From Lederbergia sp. NSJ-179 (lineage in GTDB: Bacteria > Bacillota > Bacilli > Bacillales > Bacillaceae_C), in contig NZ_JALIFP010000021.1 in NCBI RefSeq assembly GCF_022867885.1, positions 1 to 64,000 of the forward strand: a stretch of DNA of 64,000 nucleotides. Direction: 5' to 3'. The notes under the pieces were generated by a model that was not told where the DNA came from, made no database searches, and worked only from the letters and a program-made list of their open reading frames with translations. Positions 35,435-45,238 of this stretch are shown piece by piece. Each line of letters begins with the position of its first letter. Position 1 is the stretch's first letter. Made by a program: the position numbers and the translations under genes.

Positions 35435-35917
35435 ATGAAACTTGAACAACCATCGAAGCAAATTTCCTTGCGTGGTTTAAAAGTATGGCGAATAACCGGA
35501 AGCCTTTACTCCATCCTGTTATGGATTGTAGTGATTGCCGGGGGTTTTGTTACTTATTTTTTTGAATGGCCATTATGGATCGTTTTTTTCGCAGCGGGAA
35601 TTGCGTGCATCGTCACGATTTTAAGTATTTTCATTGTTCCACCTATTCGCTGGGGCCGTTGGAGGTATGAGGTGAGAGAACAGGAAATTGAACTGCAACA
35701 CGGCGTTTTCTTCATCACTCGTACCCTCGTACCCATGGTTCGTGTTCAACATGTGGATACTGTGCAAGGGCCACTCCTGCGCAAATACAATTTGGCCACC
35801 ATTCAAATTTCAACGGCTGCAACCGTGCATGAAATTCCCGCTGTAGAACTACAAGAAGCCGAAGCAATGCGGCAAGCGATTTCGAGCTTGGCAAGGGTGG
35901 CGGAAGATGATGTCTGA
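35435..35917 (+). CDS. ydbS: PH-domain (bPH2/DUF304) membrane protein
   Basis: 160 residues, ATG with GAAAGGAAGG upstream. Two membrane segments (about 25-70) followed by a bacterial PH-like domain (RYEVREQEIELQHGVFFITRTLVPMVRVQHVDTVQGPLLRKYNLATIQI). In B. subtilis ydbS and ydbT form an operon that helps resist antimicrobial compounds such as amylocyclicin. Overlaps ydbT by 11 nt. Confidence 0.9.
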   Translation: MKLEQPSKQISLRGLKVWRITGSLYSILLWIVVIAGGFVTYFFEWPLWIVFFAAGIACIVTILSIFIVPPIRWGRWRYEVREQEIELQHGVFFITRTLVPMVRVQHVDTVQGPLLRKYNLATIQISTAATVHEIPAVELQEAEAMRQAISSLARVAEDDV

Positions 35918-37412
35918 ACCGAAACGTCTCCATCCCATTATGATTCTATTGGACATTGTGAAAAGTATTAAAGACGTGATCGTTCCGATTTTTATTTATT
36001 TTTTTATTTTCTTTTTCAAAGAACCTTCCGATAATATTTGGCTGCGGCTGAGCCCTTACATTTTTGTGGGGATTATGCTCATTATGCTCATCGTGACAAA
36101 TGTGATTTCTTGGCTGCGCTATACATATCGACTTGAAAACAATGAACTGAGAATTGAGTACGGCCTATTTGTAAAAAAGAAACGATATATCCCTTTTGAA
36201 CGAATTCAAAGTCTTGATTTCTCTGAAACCATTTTTCACCGTCCCTTTGGGCTTGTCAAAGTAAAAGTAGAAACCGCAGGGGGAAACCACGATGAAGCGG
36301 AAGCCGAAATGACAGCGATTAAGAAAGCGGAAGCAGATGCGATCAAACAAATCATTGCACAAGCAAAGGATACGGGAGAAATCTCTGAAAATGCCGATGG
36401 GGAACTTGAGACGGAATCGAATAAAGAAGCCATTCTTTATAAAATTTCCCGTAAACAATTACTGTTTTTTGCCTCTACTTCCGGACGGGCAGGTGTCATT
36501 ATCTCGGCCGTCATCGCCTTTCTTGCCCAGTTTGAAGAGATTATTCCCTTTAAAGCGATTTTTCACGAAATGGAAAATATCGTAAAAGCGGGATTACTCA
36601 TTGTGACGCTAATTGTCTGTTGTGTTCTCGTTCTTGCATGGCTTTTATCCGTAGTTTGGGCTTATTTAAAATATAATGATTTTACCTTAAAATGGGTGAA
36701 TAATGAATTTGTGATTACGAGAGGACTATTAGAAAAGCGAACGACAACGATTCCTGCCCGCCGAGTACAGGCGATCAAAATTTCAGAGACCCCATTTAGA
36801 CAACCGTTCGGCTATGCGAGCGTCTCCGTTGAATATGCGGGTGGTTCGATTACAGATGACAATCAATTCGGTATGCTGATGCCCGTAGTGAAAAAGAAAG
36901 AAATTGCGCAACTTCTTGAACAGGCATTGCCAGACTATTCATTGGATGTCGACTTAACCAGTGTACCCAGAAGAGCAAAGCGGCGATATTATTTTTTAAA
37001 AATGTTTTTTCTCGCCCTTTTAACAACCGGTTTATCGATTTGGCTATGGCCTTACAGTCTTTTCTCATTACTGCTCGTCCCGCTTGCTTGGGTGTGGGGG
37101 CATTTTCAGTATCGATCAGCCGGCTGGAATTTAACCAACCAACAATTGGTCTTACGTTCACGTGATATTCAGCAAGAAACAGTGTACTTACGAAAAAATC
37201 GGATTCAATCCATGGATATTGAAGTGAATTGGTTTCAGAAGAGAGCAAACCTTGCGACTATCCATACAACGGTCATGAGTGGGGGCCTGGGGAGTGCTAA
37301 GGTGAAGCATGTAGAAGTAGAAGATGCAAGAAAGATGTATCAATGGTATCGACCGGACAAAAAACCGGGGAAAAGAAACGAAGTCCATGGGGAGGAGCCG
37401 CAAATCCCGTAA
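35907..37412 (+). CDS. ydbT: large PH-domain (bPH2/DUF304) membrane protein
   Basis: 501 residues with six membrane segments in pairs and three bPH2 domains (about 75-150, 245-320, 400-480), each with the RIQSLDF/RVQAIKI/RIQSMDI motif and a GLxxVKVET/GYASVSVEY strand. Partner of YdbS in the envelope. Start ATG at 35907 inside ydbS, with GGTGGCGGAAGAT upstream. Confidence 0.9.
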   Translation: MMSEPKRLHPIMILLDIVKSIKDVIVPIFIYFFIFFFKEPSDNIWLRLSPYIFVGIMLIMLIVTNVISWLRYTYRLENNELRIEYGLFVKKKRYIPFERIQSLDFSETIFHRPFGLVKVKVETAGGNHDEAEAEMTAIKKAEADAIKQIIAQAKDTGEISENADGELETESNKEAILYKISRKQLLFFASTSGRAGVIISAVIAFLAQFEEIIPFKAIFHEMENIVKAGLLIVTLIVCCVLVLAWLLSVVWAYLKYNDFTLKWVNNEFVITRGLLEKRTTTIPARRVQAIKISETPFRQPFGYASVSVEYAGGSITDDNQFGMLMPVVKKKEIAQLLEQALPDYSLDVDLTSVPRRAKRRYYFLKMFFLALLTTGLSIWLWPYSLFSLLLVPLAWVWGHFQYRSAGWNLTNQQLVLRSRDIQQETVYLRKNRIQSMDIEVNWFQKRANLATIHTTVMSGGLGSAKVKHVEVEDARKMYQWYRPDKKPGKRNEVHGEEPQIP

Positions 37413-37441
37413 GACTTCGTTCGTGAAAGCGGAACTTCATT

Positions 37442-38044
37442 TTACCTAAAGTCAATCGGGCGAAAATGAAGCAGGATTCTTCCGATTAAAAGACCACTAA
37501 TTAACCCGAAAATATGCCCAGTAATGTTTACATTCGGGGTGAAGAAAGTCATAATCACACTTATGACGGCGATCGGAAGAATGACTTGTTTTCCTTGTTT
37601 GGGCATGTATTCCTTTTTAAATAAAATAACGGCCAAATAAATGCCAAATAGGCCAAAGATCGCCCCACTTGCCCCAATATGGGTGTAATAAGGGGGTTGG
37701 ATTAATAAGGTGGCGAGATTCGCTCCGATTCCACTAAGGATATAGACTAGAATAAAGCTTGCTTTACCTAACGCTCTTTCAAGAGCTGGTCCAAATAGTA
37801 CGAGCGAAAAAGAATTAAACAATAAATGTGTAAAATTCACATGCACAAGAATAGGTGAAACTAAGCGCCAATATTCCCCTTCACGGATAAATAAATTGAC
37901 CCCGGCTAAGGATTCTAATAATAGATTCTTGGGGAAAAAAGGGACATGCATCAATAAAAATAGAATAATTTGGATTCCAATGATAAAAGAAATGACTGGA
38001 TAACGTTTAAGAAATTGTCCAAAACTCTCTGTTCTGACAAACAT
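37442..38044 (-). CDS. ydcA: rhomboid family intramembrane serine protease
   Basis: 200 residues, six membrane segments. Catalytic serine in GASGAIFG and histidine in NITGHIFGLISG, with the HVNFTHLLFNSFSL segment (conserved His and Asn) in between. Cleaves membrane proteins in the lipid bilayer; substrate unknown. ATG at 38044 with AGAAAGGAGAAGC upstream. Convergent with ydbT; precedes two palindromic repeats. Confidence 0.93.
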   Translation of the reverse strand: MFVRTESFGQFLKRYPVISFIIGIQIILFLLMHVPFFPKNLLLESLAGVNLFIREGEYWRLVSPILVHVNFTHLLFNSFSLVLFGPALERALGKASFILVYILSGIGANLATLLIQPPYYTHIGASGAIFGLFGIYLAVILFKKEYMPKQGKQVILPIAVISVIMTFFTPNVNITGHIFGLISGLLIGRILLHFRPIDFR

Positions 38045-38071
38045 GATTTGCTTCTCCTTTCTAGTAGATAA

Positions 38072-38286
38072 AAAAGCATAAAAATTGGCTGGTGTTTGAT
38101 CCAGCTCCAGCGCCTAGCCCCTCGAGGTCAAATAACCTGAGCCAATAAAAGTCAAAACCGGACTTTTCTTGTCTCAGAACATTTGCTTGTCGGAGGCCTG
38201 CAGGATGCAGGTCAGAACGGCGTTGCGACAGGACGTCGCGCTTTTAGCCGTTCTTCCTATTTTAAAGGCGCTTGCGCTTTTCTTAC
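38072..38286 (+). repeat. palindromic dispersed repeat, copy 4, with embedded second repeat
   Basis: Left part AAAATTGGCT...CCAGCTCCAGCGCC, CTCGAGGTCAAATAACCTGAG, AAAAGTC/GACTTTT hairpin, GAACATTTGCTTGTCGG; right end AAGGCGCTTGCGCTTTTC. Between them sits a 70-bp GC-rich block (CCTGCAGGATGCAGG, GGACGTCGCG, AGCCGTTCTTCC) that recurs alone at 41496. Confidence 0.8.
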
Positions 38287-38294
38287 GGGATAGG

Positions 38295-38445
38295 AAAGTA
38301 TAAAAATTGGCTAATGTTTGGATCTAGCTCCAGGCGCCATCGGCTCGAGGTCAAATAACCTAAGCCAATAAAAGTCAAAACCGGACTTTTCTTGTCTCAG
38401 AACATTTGCTTGTCGGGGCTGAACAAGGCGCTTGCGCTTTTCTTA
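38295..38445 (+). repeat. palindromic dispersed repeat, copy 5
   Basis: Nearly identical to the copy at 60346 over about 145 bp, from AAAGTATAAAAATTGGCTA to GGCGCTTGCGCTTTTCTTA, and tandem with copy 4. The gap 38045-38548 contains nothing else but the acpS promoter region and its AAGGGAGGG site. Confidence 0.85.
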
Positions 38446-38548
38446 TAGAGAAATCTTACTTTACCTAGCATAAATCATGGTACGAAATAGAACAACTTTT
38501 GATCAATTCATATGGTGTAAGTTCAGTTTTTAGAAGGGAGGGAGAAAG

Positions 38549-38908
38549 ATGATTATTGGTATTGGTTTAGATATCGTAGAAATAAAAAGAATAGAAAATG
38601 TTTGTCTAAGGCAGGAGAGATTCCCAGCGAGAATTTTGACAGCAAGGGAAAAAGAGCTCTACTTGTCATTATCAGAAAAAAGGAAAGCAGAATTCTTAGC
38701 CGGCCGTTTTGCCGCAAAGGAGGCGTATGCAAAGGCGCGAGGGACAGGACTTGGCTGCGAGCTTTCGTTTTTGGATATTGAAATTATACCAGACCGAAAT
38801 GGCAAGCCCTATATCAACAAGCCCCAATTTGAAAAGGCTCATCTCTCTATTACTCACACAGAGCAATATGCAGCCGCACAGGTTATCATTGAGTCCTACA
38901 AGATGTAG
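38549..38908 (+). CDS. acpS: holo-[acyl-carrier-protein] synthase
   Basis: 119 residues, ATG with AGAAGGGAGGGAG upstream. Transfers phosphopantetheine from CoA to ACP. GIGLDIVEIKRIE carries the metal-binding Asp, RFAAKEAYAKARGTG the Glu and Lys, and LSITHTEQYAAA the C-terminal motif. Normal length. Same position as in B. subtilis. Confidence 0.95.
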   Translation: MIIGIGLDIVEIKRIENVCLRQERFPARILTAREKELYLSLSEKRKAEFLAGRFAAKEAYAKARGTGLGCELSFLDIEIIPDRNGKPYINKPQFEKAHLSITHTEQYAAAQVIIESYKM

Positions 38909-39146
38909 ATTCAAGAACGTCGTGCTTCCTCCTTCCAAGGCGTCTTGTGCTTTTCTTAAATAATAGGTCTAATCCCCATACTTGTCTCATATATTTTTAA
39001 TGCGTTAGGAGAGATGGGGATGGCTGCGGAATGATGAGCGCACCTGAGCGGAACGGTCGCTAGTATTACAGTGTGAAGATCAATGATTTCACAGCCACTT
39101 TCTCTCTTCTTTTCATGGTCAAAAAGGACAAGAAGGGGTTGAAAGA

Positions 39147-40169
39147 ATGAGAAAGGGGTTATGGATAATTGGATTATTGTTCGTGTCAGTTGTGGTCCTT
39201 TCCGCCTGTGGGGCAAAGTCTCAGGAAGATGTCACAAAAGCTTTAGAAAAAAAGGTGGGGGATTTAAAAGGGTATAAGGCCGAGGCGAAAATGACATTGA
39301 CCGTTGGGGAGGAGCCTCAAACCTATAATATCGATGTTTGGTATGAAAAGCCGGGAAATTATCGTGTCCATTTAAAAAATGAAAACAAAGATCAAAGCCA
39401 AATGATCTTACGCAATAAAAGCGGTGTATATGTATTAACCCCGGCATTAAACAAAAGCTATCGTTTTCAGAGTGAATGGCCTGAAAATAGTAGCCAAGCT
39501 TATTTGTTTGAATCGCTCGTGAAAGACATCCTTGACGATAAAGAGGCAGAATTTAAGGCGGGTAAGGATCAATTTGTTTTTCATTCAAAAACACGCTACC
39601 AGAATAAGAAAATGCTTCCTTCTCAAGAAATCACTTTAAAAAAAGGATCATTAGAACCTGTTAGTGTGAAAGTTTTGGACAACAATCAGAATGCTGTTGT
39701 CACTGTCGAATTCTCCAAATTTGAATTTGATGCTAAATTTGACTCCAATGCCTTCGACACAAAGAAAAATATGACGAGTGCACAATTGGATATTCCTGTT
39801 CTTAAAAATGTAGGGGATAGTGATGATTTTGCTGTGAAATATTCAATGGCAGAAATTCCAGGAGTAAAGCTTCTTGAAGAAAATGAAGTATCAACGGAAA
39901 ATGGAAAAAGGGTTATTTTAACGTATGCTGGTGAGGATAAGTCCTTTACGATTTTCCAAGAGGCTTCAGAAGTAAGCCCGACCTCTTCGATGGAGGTCAT
40001 ACCAGTTAACGGCGAGATGGCTGATTTAGGATTTTCGATTGGGGCGATGACAGAAGGTTCGATTAGTTGGACAGATCAAGGAGTAGATTTTTTACTCGTT
40101 TCCTCTAATTTAACTCCTGAAGAAATGGTGATGGTCGCAAAATCTGTTCAAGGCAGCTCCGTCAAATAA
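39147..40169 (+). CDS. ydcC: LolA-like outer-leaflet lipoprotein
   Basis: 340 residues. Lipoprotein signal ends LSAC with C21. The rest is a LolA/RseB-like fold seen in YdcC-type proteins (YKAEAKMTLTVGEEPQTYNIDVWYEKPGNYRV, then DFAVKYSMAEIPGVKL). In B. subtilis ydcC lies in the same place and is transcribed by sigma-E during sporulation. ATG with AAGGGGTTGAAAG upstream. A terminator follows. Confidence 0.9.
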   Translation: MRKGLWIIGLLFVSVVVLSACGAKSQEDVTKALEKKVGDLKGYKAEAKMTLTVGEEPQTYNIDVWYEKPGNYRVHLKNENKDQSQMILRNKSGVYVLTPALNKSYRFQSEWPENSSQAYLFESLVKDILDDKEAEFKAGKDQFVFHSKTRYQNKKMLPSQEITLKKGSLEPVSVKVLDNNQNAVVTVEFSKFEFDAKFDSNAFDTKKNMTSAQLDIPVLKNVGDSDDFAVKYSMAEIPGVKLLEENEVSTENGKRVILTYAGEDKSFTIFQEASEVSPTSSMEVIPVNGEMADLGFSIGAMTEGSISWTDQGVDFLLVSSNLTPEEMVMVAKSVQGSSVK

Positions 40170-40196
40170 TGGCGGCAATACTTTTAAAATTGTTTG

Positions 40197-40228
40197 ACAG
40201 ACCTCTTCAAAAAAGGTCTGTTTTTTTA
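40197..40228 (+). terminator. rho-independent terminator after ydcC
   Basis: ACAGACC (40197-40203) pairs with GGTCTGT (40215-40221), followed by seven T. Confidence 0.85.
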
Positions 40229-40376
40229 GTTTTTCCATTTCTTCACCAATTGTTAATATTTTCCACAATTACAAATTGTTTATTCGCTGAAACTTAGGTT
40301 ACAATGATGATTGACATCTGGTAAATAGAGTTTGATAATAAATATCAGTTTCTATTTTGTTTAGGGAAGTGAACCT

Positions 40377-41495
40377 TTGGTGGGTGAACATCAATTTTAT
40401 CGAGATACTTGGGCTGAAATTAATTTGAATGCCATTATGTATAATATGAAAGAAATCCGTAAGCTGTTTCCTTCAGAGACAAAGGTCTTTGCGGCTGTTA
40501 AAGCCAATGGGTATGGTCATGGTGCCGTTCAAACAGCTAGGGCGGCACTTAAAGCAGGGGCTCATGGTTTGCTCGTTGCTTTTCTGGATGAAGCCTTGGT
40601 CCTAAGAAAGGCGCAAATTACTGCACCCATTCTTGTATTAGGGTATACGCGGCCAGAGGATGCAGGGAAAGCGGCTGAAGAACATATATCTTTAACCGTT
40701 TATCAATATGACTGGTTGCAAACGGCAGAGCATGCTATTCCTCAAGGGTACAAGCTTTCCGTCCATATAAAATGTGATACAGGTATGAATCGAATTGGAG
40801 TCAAAAAAGTAAGTGAATTAAGCGAACTTGAAAAATTCATCGATGCTTCTCACACGTATTGTTTTGAAGGAATCTATACCCATTTTGCAACAGCCGATCA
40901 AGTGGAGGAGAGTTACTATCAGCAGCAATTAGCCCGCTTTCACGATTTTCTGAACGTTTTAAAGACGCAACCATCCTATATCCATGCTGCCAATAGTGCT
41001 GCAGCACTCATTCATCATGATTCGATTTTTAATGCGATTAGAGTTGGTATCGCCTTATATGGTCTGTCTCCTTCACCAGAAATAAAACCCTTACTGCCTT
41101 TTACTGGAAAAGAGGCATTCTCTCTTCACTCGAAAATCATTCATATTAAAAAATTAGCAGCGGGTGAAAAAATAAGCTACGGGGCAACATATACAGCGGA
41201 ACAGGAACAATGGATCGCGACGATCCCAATTGGGTATGGGGATGGATGGCTTAGACATCTACAAGGCTTTCATGTGATAGCAGATGGGGAACTAGTCCCG
41301 GTCGTCGGCCGAATTTGTATGGATCAGACAATGCTCCAGCTTCCACGTTTTATGCCAGTTGGGACGAAAATTACCTTGATTGGCGAACAAAAGGGGCAAC
41401 AGGTATCCGTTGATCATGTTGCAAAAAAATTAGACACAATCAATTATGAAGTAACATGTATGATCAGCCATCGTGTTCCGCGGATCTACGTATAG
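40377..41495 (+). CDS. alr: alanine racemase
   Basis: 372 residues from the TTG at 40377 (AGGGAAG 7 nt upstream); a GTG at 40380 is the next possibility. PLP enzyme making D-alanine for the wall. PLP lysine in FAAVKANGYGHG, the catalytic tyrosine in ISYGATYTA, GIYTHFATAD, IGYGDGW and GRICMDQ are intact. Followed by the MazEF pair as in B. subtilis. The TAG stop runs directly into a GC-rich repeat. Confidence 0.95.
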   Translation: MVGEHQFYRDTWAEINLNAIMYNMKEIRKLFPSETKVFAAVKANGYGHGAVQTARAALKAGAHGLLVAFLDEALVLRKAQITAPILVLGYTRPEDAGKAAEEHISLTVYQYDWLQTAEHAIPQGYKLSVHIKCDTGMNRIGVKKVSELSELEKFIDASHTYCFEGIYTHFATADQVEESYYQQQLARFHDFLNVLKTQPSYIHAANSAAALIHHDSIFNAIRVGIALYGLSPSPEIKPLLPFTGKEAFSLHSKIIHIKKLAAGEKISYGATYTAEQEQWIATIPIGYGDGWLRHLQGFHVIADGELVPVVGRICMDQTMLQLPRFMPVGTKITLIGEQKGQQVSVDHVAKKLDTINYEVTCMISHRVPRIYV

Positions 41496-41606
41496 GCCCA
41501 CAGGATGTGGGTCAGAACGAGGCCCACAGGGTGTGGGTCAGAACGGCGTTGCGCCAGGACGGCGCGAACTTAGCCGTTCTTCCCCATTAAGGTGCTTGTG
41601 CTTTTC
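41496..41606 (+). repeat. GC-rich dispersed repeat (second family)
   Basis: Starts right after the alr stop. GCCCACAGG(A/G)TGTGGGTCAGAACG occurs twice in tandem, followed by GCGTTGCGCCAGGACGGCGCG and AGCCGTTCTTCC, ending GGTGCTTGTGCTTTTC. The same block is embedded in copy 4 at about 38193-38265 and occurs in reverse near 50890-50945. The rest of 41607-41800 has no gene; GGAGGTGTAGTGG precedes ndoAI. Confidence 0.75.
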
Positions 41607-41800
41607 TTACATTTTTTGCCGAAAAAAATAAAAATTTTGGTAAATAAAGAAGGATAATTACGATAAACGTAGAAGTATAGGTATTAAATCCAAAATTAAC
41701 GGTTGATACTAGAGAAAGAATCTAGAAATACCTTTGCACAAGTGCTGAATGATGGTATCATAATACAGAATGGTTTGTAGTGATTGTGGAGGTGTAGTGG

Positions 41801-42082
41801 GTGTCTGAATCCAGCGCAACAACGGAAATCATGATTCGCTTACCGCAACAATTGATTGCGGAAATGGACGGATATGCTGAATTGGAAAATGTAAATCGGA
41901 ATGAATTTATTTATCGTGCTACAAAAATGTATCTTCGTGAACGAAGAAGGCGGCAAATTGTGGAAACAATGCGGCGTGGTTACATGGAAATGGCGAAAAT
42001 CAATTTGGCAATTGCTTCGGAAGCCATACAGGCGGAATATGAGGCGGAAAATACAGTCGAACGTCTTGTAAGCGGGGGCTAG
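41801..42082 (+). CDS. ndoAI: antitoxin EndoAI (MazE-type, ribbon-helix-helix)
   Basis: 93 residues, GTG start with GGAGGTG upstream. N-terminal ribbon-helix-helix ([39 protein letters not shown]) binds DNA and autoregulates, C-terminus wraps and inhibits the toxin. Four nt before ndoA. Confidence 0.93.
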   Translation: MSESSATTEIMIRLPQQLIAEMDGYAELENVNRNEFIYRATKMYLRERRRRQIVETMRRGYMEMAKINLAIASEAIQAEYEAENTVERLVSGG

Positions 42083-42086
42083 TATT

Positions 42087-42437
42087 TTGAGTGTAAAACG
42101 TGGTGATGTGTATTTCGCCGACTTATCGCCAGTAGTCGGTTCAGAACAAGGCGGGGTGCGCCCTGTTTTGGTGTTGCAAAATGATATTGGGAATCGCTTC
42201 AGTCCCACTGTAATCATTGCAGCCATAACGGCGCAAATTCAAAAAGCCAAATTGCCCACTCATGTGGAAATTGATGCCAAAAAATATGGATTTGAAAGGG
42301 ACTCTGTTCTACTACTTGAACAGATTAGAACAGTGGATAAGCAACGGCTAACGGATAAAATTACACATCTGGATGAAGAAATGATGGAAAAGGTAGATGA
42401 AGCCTTGCAAATTAGTTTAGGCCTCATCGATTTTTAA
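42087..42437 (+). CDS. ndoA: mRNA interferase EndoA (MazF)
   Basis: 116 residues, TTG start. [36 protein letters not shown] is almost the B. subtilis NdoA sequence, a single-strand RNase cutting at UACAU. The catalytic Arg (GGVRP) and Thr (IIAAIT) are intact. Toxin of the MazEF pair; upstream of the sigma-B operon as in other Bacillus. Confidence 0.95.
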   Translation: MSVKRGDVYFADLSPVVGSEQGGVRPVLVLQNDIGNRFSPTVIIAAITAQIQKAKLPTHVEIDAKKYGFERDSVLLLEQIRTVDKQRLTDKITHLDEEMMEKVDEALQISLGLIDF

Positions 42438-42473
42438 GGCGCTTTATTGTTGAAAAACAAAAGCGTCTTTCTT
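42436..42473 (+). terminator. terminator after ndoA
   Basis: AGGCGCTTT-ATTGTT pairs with AACAA-AAGCGTCTT (imperfect), followed by TCTT. It separates alr/ndo from the rsb operon, at least partly. Confidence 0.6.
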
Positions 42474-42613
42474 ATTGTTGTAGACCACTTTTTTCCTATT
42501 TCTCTGTTAAGATGTCTTTGTATTTGAGTTTGTAAATGGGCTATGGTTAAAATGAAAAATAAAGGATTTGCACGGTTTTTGGATCGTCAGCAAATAGAGG
42601 AGGAAAGGATTCG

Positions 42614-43447
42614 ATGAAGAGAGAAATTGCTCAATATATACAAAATTATGGAGGGAATATGCTGGATGAGTGGATGGTTGAAATGAAGGAAAAGGGGGAT
42701 TCTCGTTCATTCAACACCATCTCAGATAATGTGTTCAGCAATATGAGTAAAGAATTTTTAGATGTGATTGTTTCCAATATTGTCGATTCAAATGAAATCT
42801 ACCATGAGAAAGTGAAGGACTTTGCTGAAAGTATTATAAAATTAGGTTGGCCACTTACTTACCTAACAACGGGGATTCGGGTGTTTCAAAGTATTATCTT
42901 TGAGAAAATGGTGACCAAAAATGAGTATACGACTGAACAAATAAAGTTATTGGTTCTTGACCTTGAGGACTGGTTGGCCCCTTTACAGGATCAGATGATT
43001 GATACCTATTCAGAAACTTGGGAGAAAACGATCTCGATGCAAAAGGTTGCTTTACAGGAACTTTCCGCCCCCCTCATTCCGGTCTTTGAAAAGATCTCCA
43101 TTATGCCCCTTGTAGGAACAATTGATACCGACCGTGCCAGATTAATTATGGAAAATCTTTTAGGTGGTGCAGTTAAACATCGCTCAGACGTCGTTTTAAT
43201 CGATATTACAGGAGTCCCTGTTGTGGATACAATGGTGGCTCACCACATCATCCAAGCGGCAGATGCAGTTAGATTAGTAGGGGCAAAATGCATGATTGTC
43301 GGAATTCGTCCGGAGATTGCTCAAACGATTGTTAATTTGGGGATTAATCTTAACCATATTACAACAACTAGCACATTGCGGAAGGGAATCGAAAAAGCAC
43401 TTGAATATACCAACAGGGAAATTGTCATGATGGAGGGTGCAAATTGA
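42614..43447 (+). CDS. rsbR: stressosome co-antagonist RsbR
   Basis: 277 residues, ATG with AGAGGAGGAAAG upstream. Non-heme globin-like N-terminal domain (1-140) and a C-terminal STAS domain (about 160-275: [49 protein letters not shown]). The threonines phosphorylated by RsbT are recognisable. Scaffold of the stressosome. First gene of an eight-gene operon with overlapping reading frames. Confidence 0.95.
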   Translation: MKREIAQYIQNYGGNMLDEWMVEMKEKGDSRSFNTISDNVFSNMSKEFLDVIVSNIVDSNEIYHEKVKDFAESIIKLGWPLTYLTTGIRVFQSIIFEKMVTKNEYTTEQIKLLVLDLEDWLAPLQDQMIDTYSETWEKTISMQKVALQELSAPLIPVFEKISIMPLVGTIDTDRARLIMENLLGGAVKHRSDVVLIDITGVPVVDTMVAHHIIQAADAVRLVGAKCMIVGIRPEIAQTIVNLGINLNHITTTSTLRKGIEKALEYTNREIVMMEGAN

Positions 43448-43800
43448 GAATACCAATACTAAAATTAGGCAAATATTTACTTGTTTCGATTCAATGGGAA
43501 CTAGATGATCAAACAGCCTTACAATTTCAAGAGGATCTATTGCAGATGATTCATCAGACAAATGCAAGTGGTGTGGTGATTGATATTACATCCATAGATT
43601 TTATAGATTCATTTATTGCAAAAGTCTTAGGTGATGTGATAGAAATGTCTAAATTAATGGGAGCTAAGGTAGTCATTACTGGTATCCAACCTCCAGTTGC
43701 CATTACGCTGATTGAACTTGGAATTCGCTTGGATGATGTGATGACTGCACTTGACTTAGAAAACGGTTTAGATAAATTACAACAGGAACTGGGGGAGTAG
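43444..43800 (+). CDS. rsbS: stressosome antagonist RsbS
   Basis: 118 residues, TTG start with ATGGAGGG upstream, overlapping rsbR. Single STAS domain, with the phosphorylatable serine in [13 protein letters not shown]. Sequesters RsbT in the stressosome until phosphorylated. Confidence 0.95.
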   Translation: MRIPILKLGKYLLVSIQWELDDQTALQFQEDLLQMIHQTNASGVVIDITSIDFIDSFIAKVLGDVIEMSKLMGAKVVITGIQPPVAITLIELGIRLDDVMTALDLENGLDKLQQELGE

Positions 43801-43803
43801 CCT

Positions 43804-44205
43804 ATGGAGCTACAGTCCTGCGTGAAAATATTAAATGAATGGGACATAGTAGCAGTTCGCCAATTAGGCAGAAATGTGGCAAAGGAGCTTGGGTTTGGGA
43901 CTGTCGACCAGGCAAGAATCACGACTGCAATCAGCGAATTGGCAAGAAATATTTTCTTGTATGCCGGTCAAGGCGAGGTTTGTATTGAAAAGTATTATGT
44001 AGGTGAAAAAACGGGTGTCAAAATTATTGCAAAAGATAATGGAGCGGGAATTGCCGATATTCGCAAGGTAATGGAAGACGGCTATACCACATCAGGGGGG
44101 TTGGGAGCCGGACTTCCAGGTGTGAAGCGGCTGATGGATGAATTTGACATCTACTCCAAAGTTGGGGAAGGAACAGAAATCACTACAGTGAAATGGCTCC
44201 GATAG
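43804..44205 (+). CDS. rsbT: serine/threonine kinase RsbT
   Basis: 133 residues, GHKL ATPase: ITTAISELARNIFLYA (N box), KDNGAGIADI (G1) and TTSGGLGAGLPGVKRLMDEFDI (G2). Phosphorylates RsbS and RsbR, then activates RsbU. Three nt after rsbS. Confidence 0.95.
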   Translation: MELQSCVKILNEWDIVAVRQLGRNVAKELGFGTVDQARITTAISELARNIFLYAGQGEVCIEKYYVGEKTGVKIIAKDNGAGIADIRKVMEDGYTTSGGLGAGLPGVKRLMDEFDIYSKVGEGTEITTVKWLR

Positions 44206-44218
44206 GGGGATTTTCATC

Positions 44219-45226
44219 ATGGGCTTTAGAGAAAGTTTGGAAGATAAATATAGAGCTATTCTGGGTAAATATTTAGAAGGTAAAGACGAGCAAACATTGT
44301 ACCAAGGACAGAAATTAAGTAGAAAATTAATCGAACATCATATCTCTCCTGAGGAGATTATTAGCTTACATAGAACTGTTCTCATGGAGAATGGATTTCA
44401 AGCAGACGCTATATTCGATTCCTTTGATATTTTGCTAGAGGTCATGATGGGCTATGGACTTGCATACAGAGAGCATCAAAGCCTACGAACGGAACAGCTT
44501 GCATTAAAAAATGAAATTGAAGTAGCGGCGAAAATGCAACAGACCTTGTTGCGGACCGTTAAACCTGAGATTGAAGGGCTTGATATTGGCGTTATTAGTG
44601 TGCCTGCTAGACAGATGAACGGAGATTATTATCATTTTGTCAAAGACGAGAATCAATGCCTTGGAATTGCAATTGCGGACGTGATAGGCAAAGGAATCCC
44701 AGCCGCTTTGTCCATGTCGATGATAAAATATGCCATGGATAGTTTCCCAGAAAATCAACATAGTCCAAAGCAAATTTTAGAAAGTTTAAATCGAGTAGTG
44801 GAACAAAATGTGGACCCCAGTATGTTTATTACAATGTGCTATGGGGTATATGATCCCCGTACACATGATTTTACCTATGCCTCGGCTGGACATGAAGCAG
44901 GTTTTTTTTACAATGGTGAAAAACAGAACTTTCAGGATTTAGAAGCCAGAGGATTATTATTAGGTATCGAAAAGAAAACGAAATATAAGGAATTTAACGT
45001 ACAACTTTCACCTGGCGACATGGTTATCCTTTTATCAGATGGTGTGACGGAATGTAGGACACAAGAAGGATTTATTGAAAGGGAAGACTTAATTTCAATG
45101 CTTCATGATTATATACATATGTCAACCCAAGAAATGGTAACGAAAATCTATAAGGATTTAGAAAGATTGCAAGATTTTGAACTTCGGGATGATTTTACTC
45201 TTGTGATTTTAAGAAGAGTTCAGTAA
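44219..45226 (+). CDS. rsbU: PP2C phosphatase RsbU
   Basis: 335 residues. N-terminal RsbT-binding helices (1-85), short coiled coil, and a SpoIIE/PP2C domain (about 115-333) with GDYYHF, ADVIGKGIPAALSMS, YASAGHEAGF and LSDGVTE metal motifs. Dephosphorylates RsbV when RsbT binds. Last gene of the stressosome segment before the sigma-B promoter. Confidence 0.95.
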   Translation: MGFRESLEDKYRAILGKYLEGKDEQTLYQGQKLSRKLIEHHISPEEIISLHRTVLMENGFQADAIFDSFDILLEVMMGYGLAYREHQSLRTEQLALKNEIEVAAKMQQTLLRTVKPEIEGLDIGVISVPARQMNGDYYHFVKDENQCLGIAIADVIGKGIPAALSMSMIKYAMDSFPENQHSPKQILESLNRVVEQNVDPSMFITMCYGVYDPRTHDFTYASAGHEAGFFYNGEKQNFQDLEARGLLLGIEKKTKYKEFNVQLSPGDMVILLSDGVTECRTQEGFIEREDLISMLHDYIHMSTQEMVTKIYKDLERLQDFELRDDFTLVILRRVQ

Positions 45227-45238
45227 TACAATCAATAG

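Noticed and set aside
38956-39216. Minus-strand frame ending ...HHSAAIPISPNALKIYETSMGI... between acpS and ydcC
   Set aside because: The tail looks somewhat protein-like, but the N-terminal part is antisense to ydcC, no ribosome-binding site exists and I cannot assign a family. It might be a repeat or remnant; evidence too thin for a feature.
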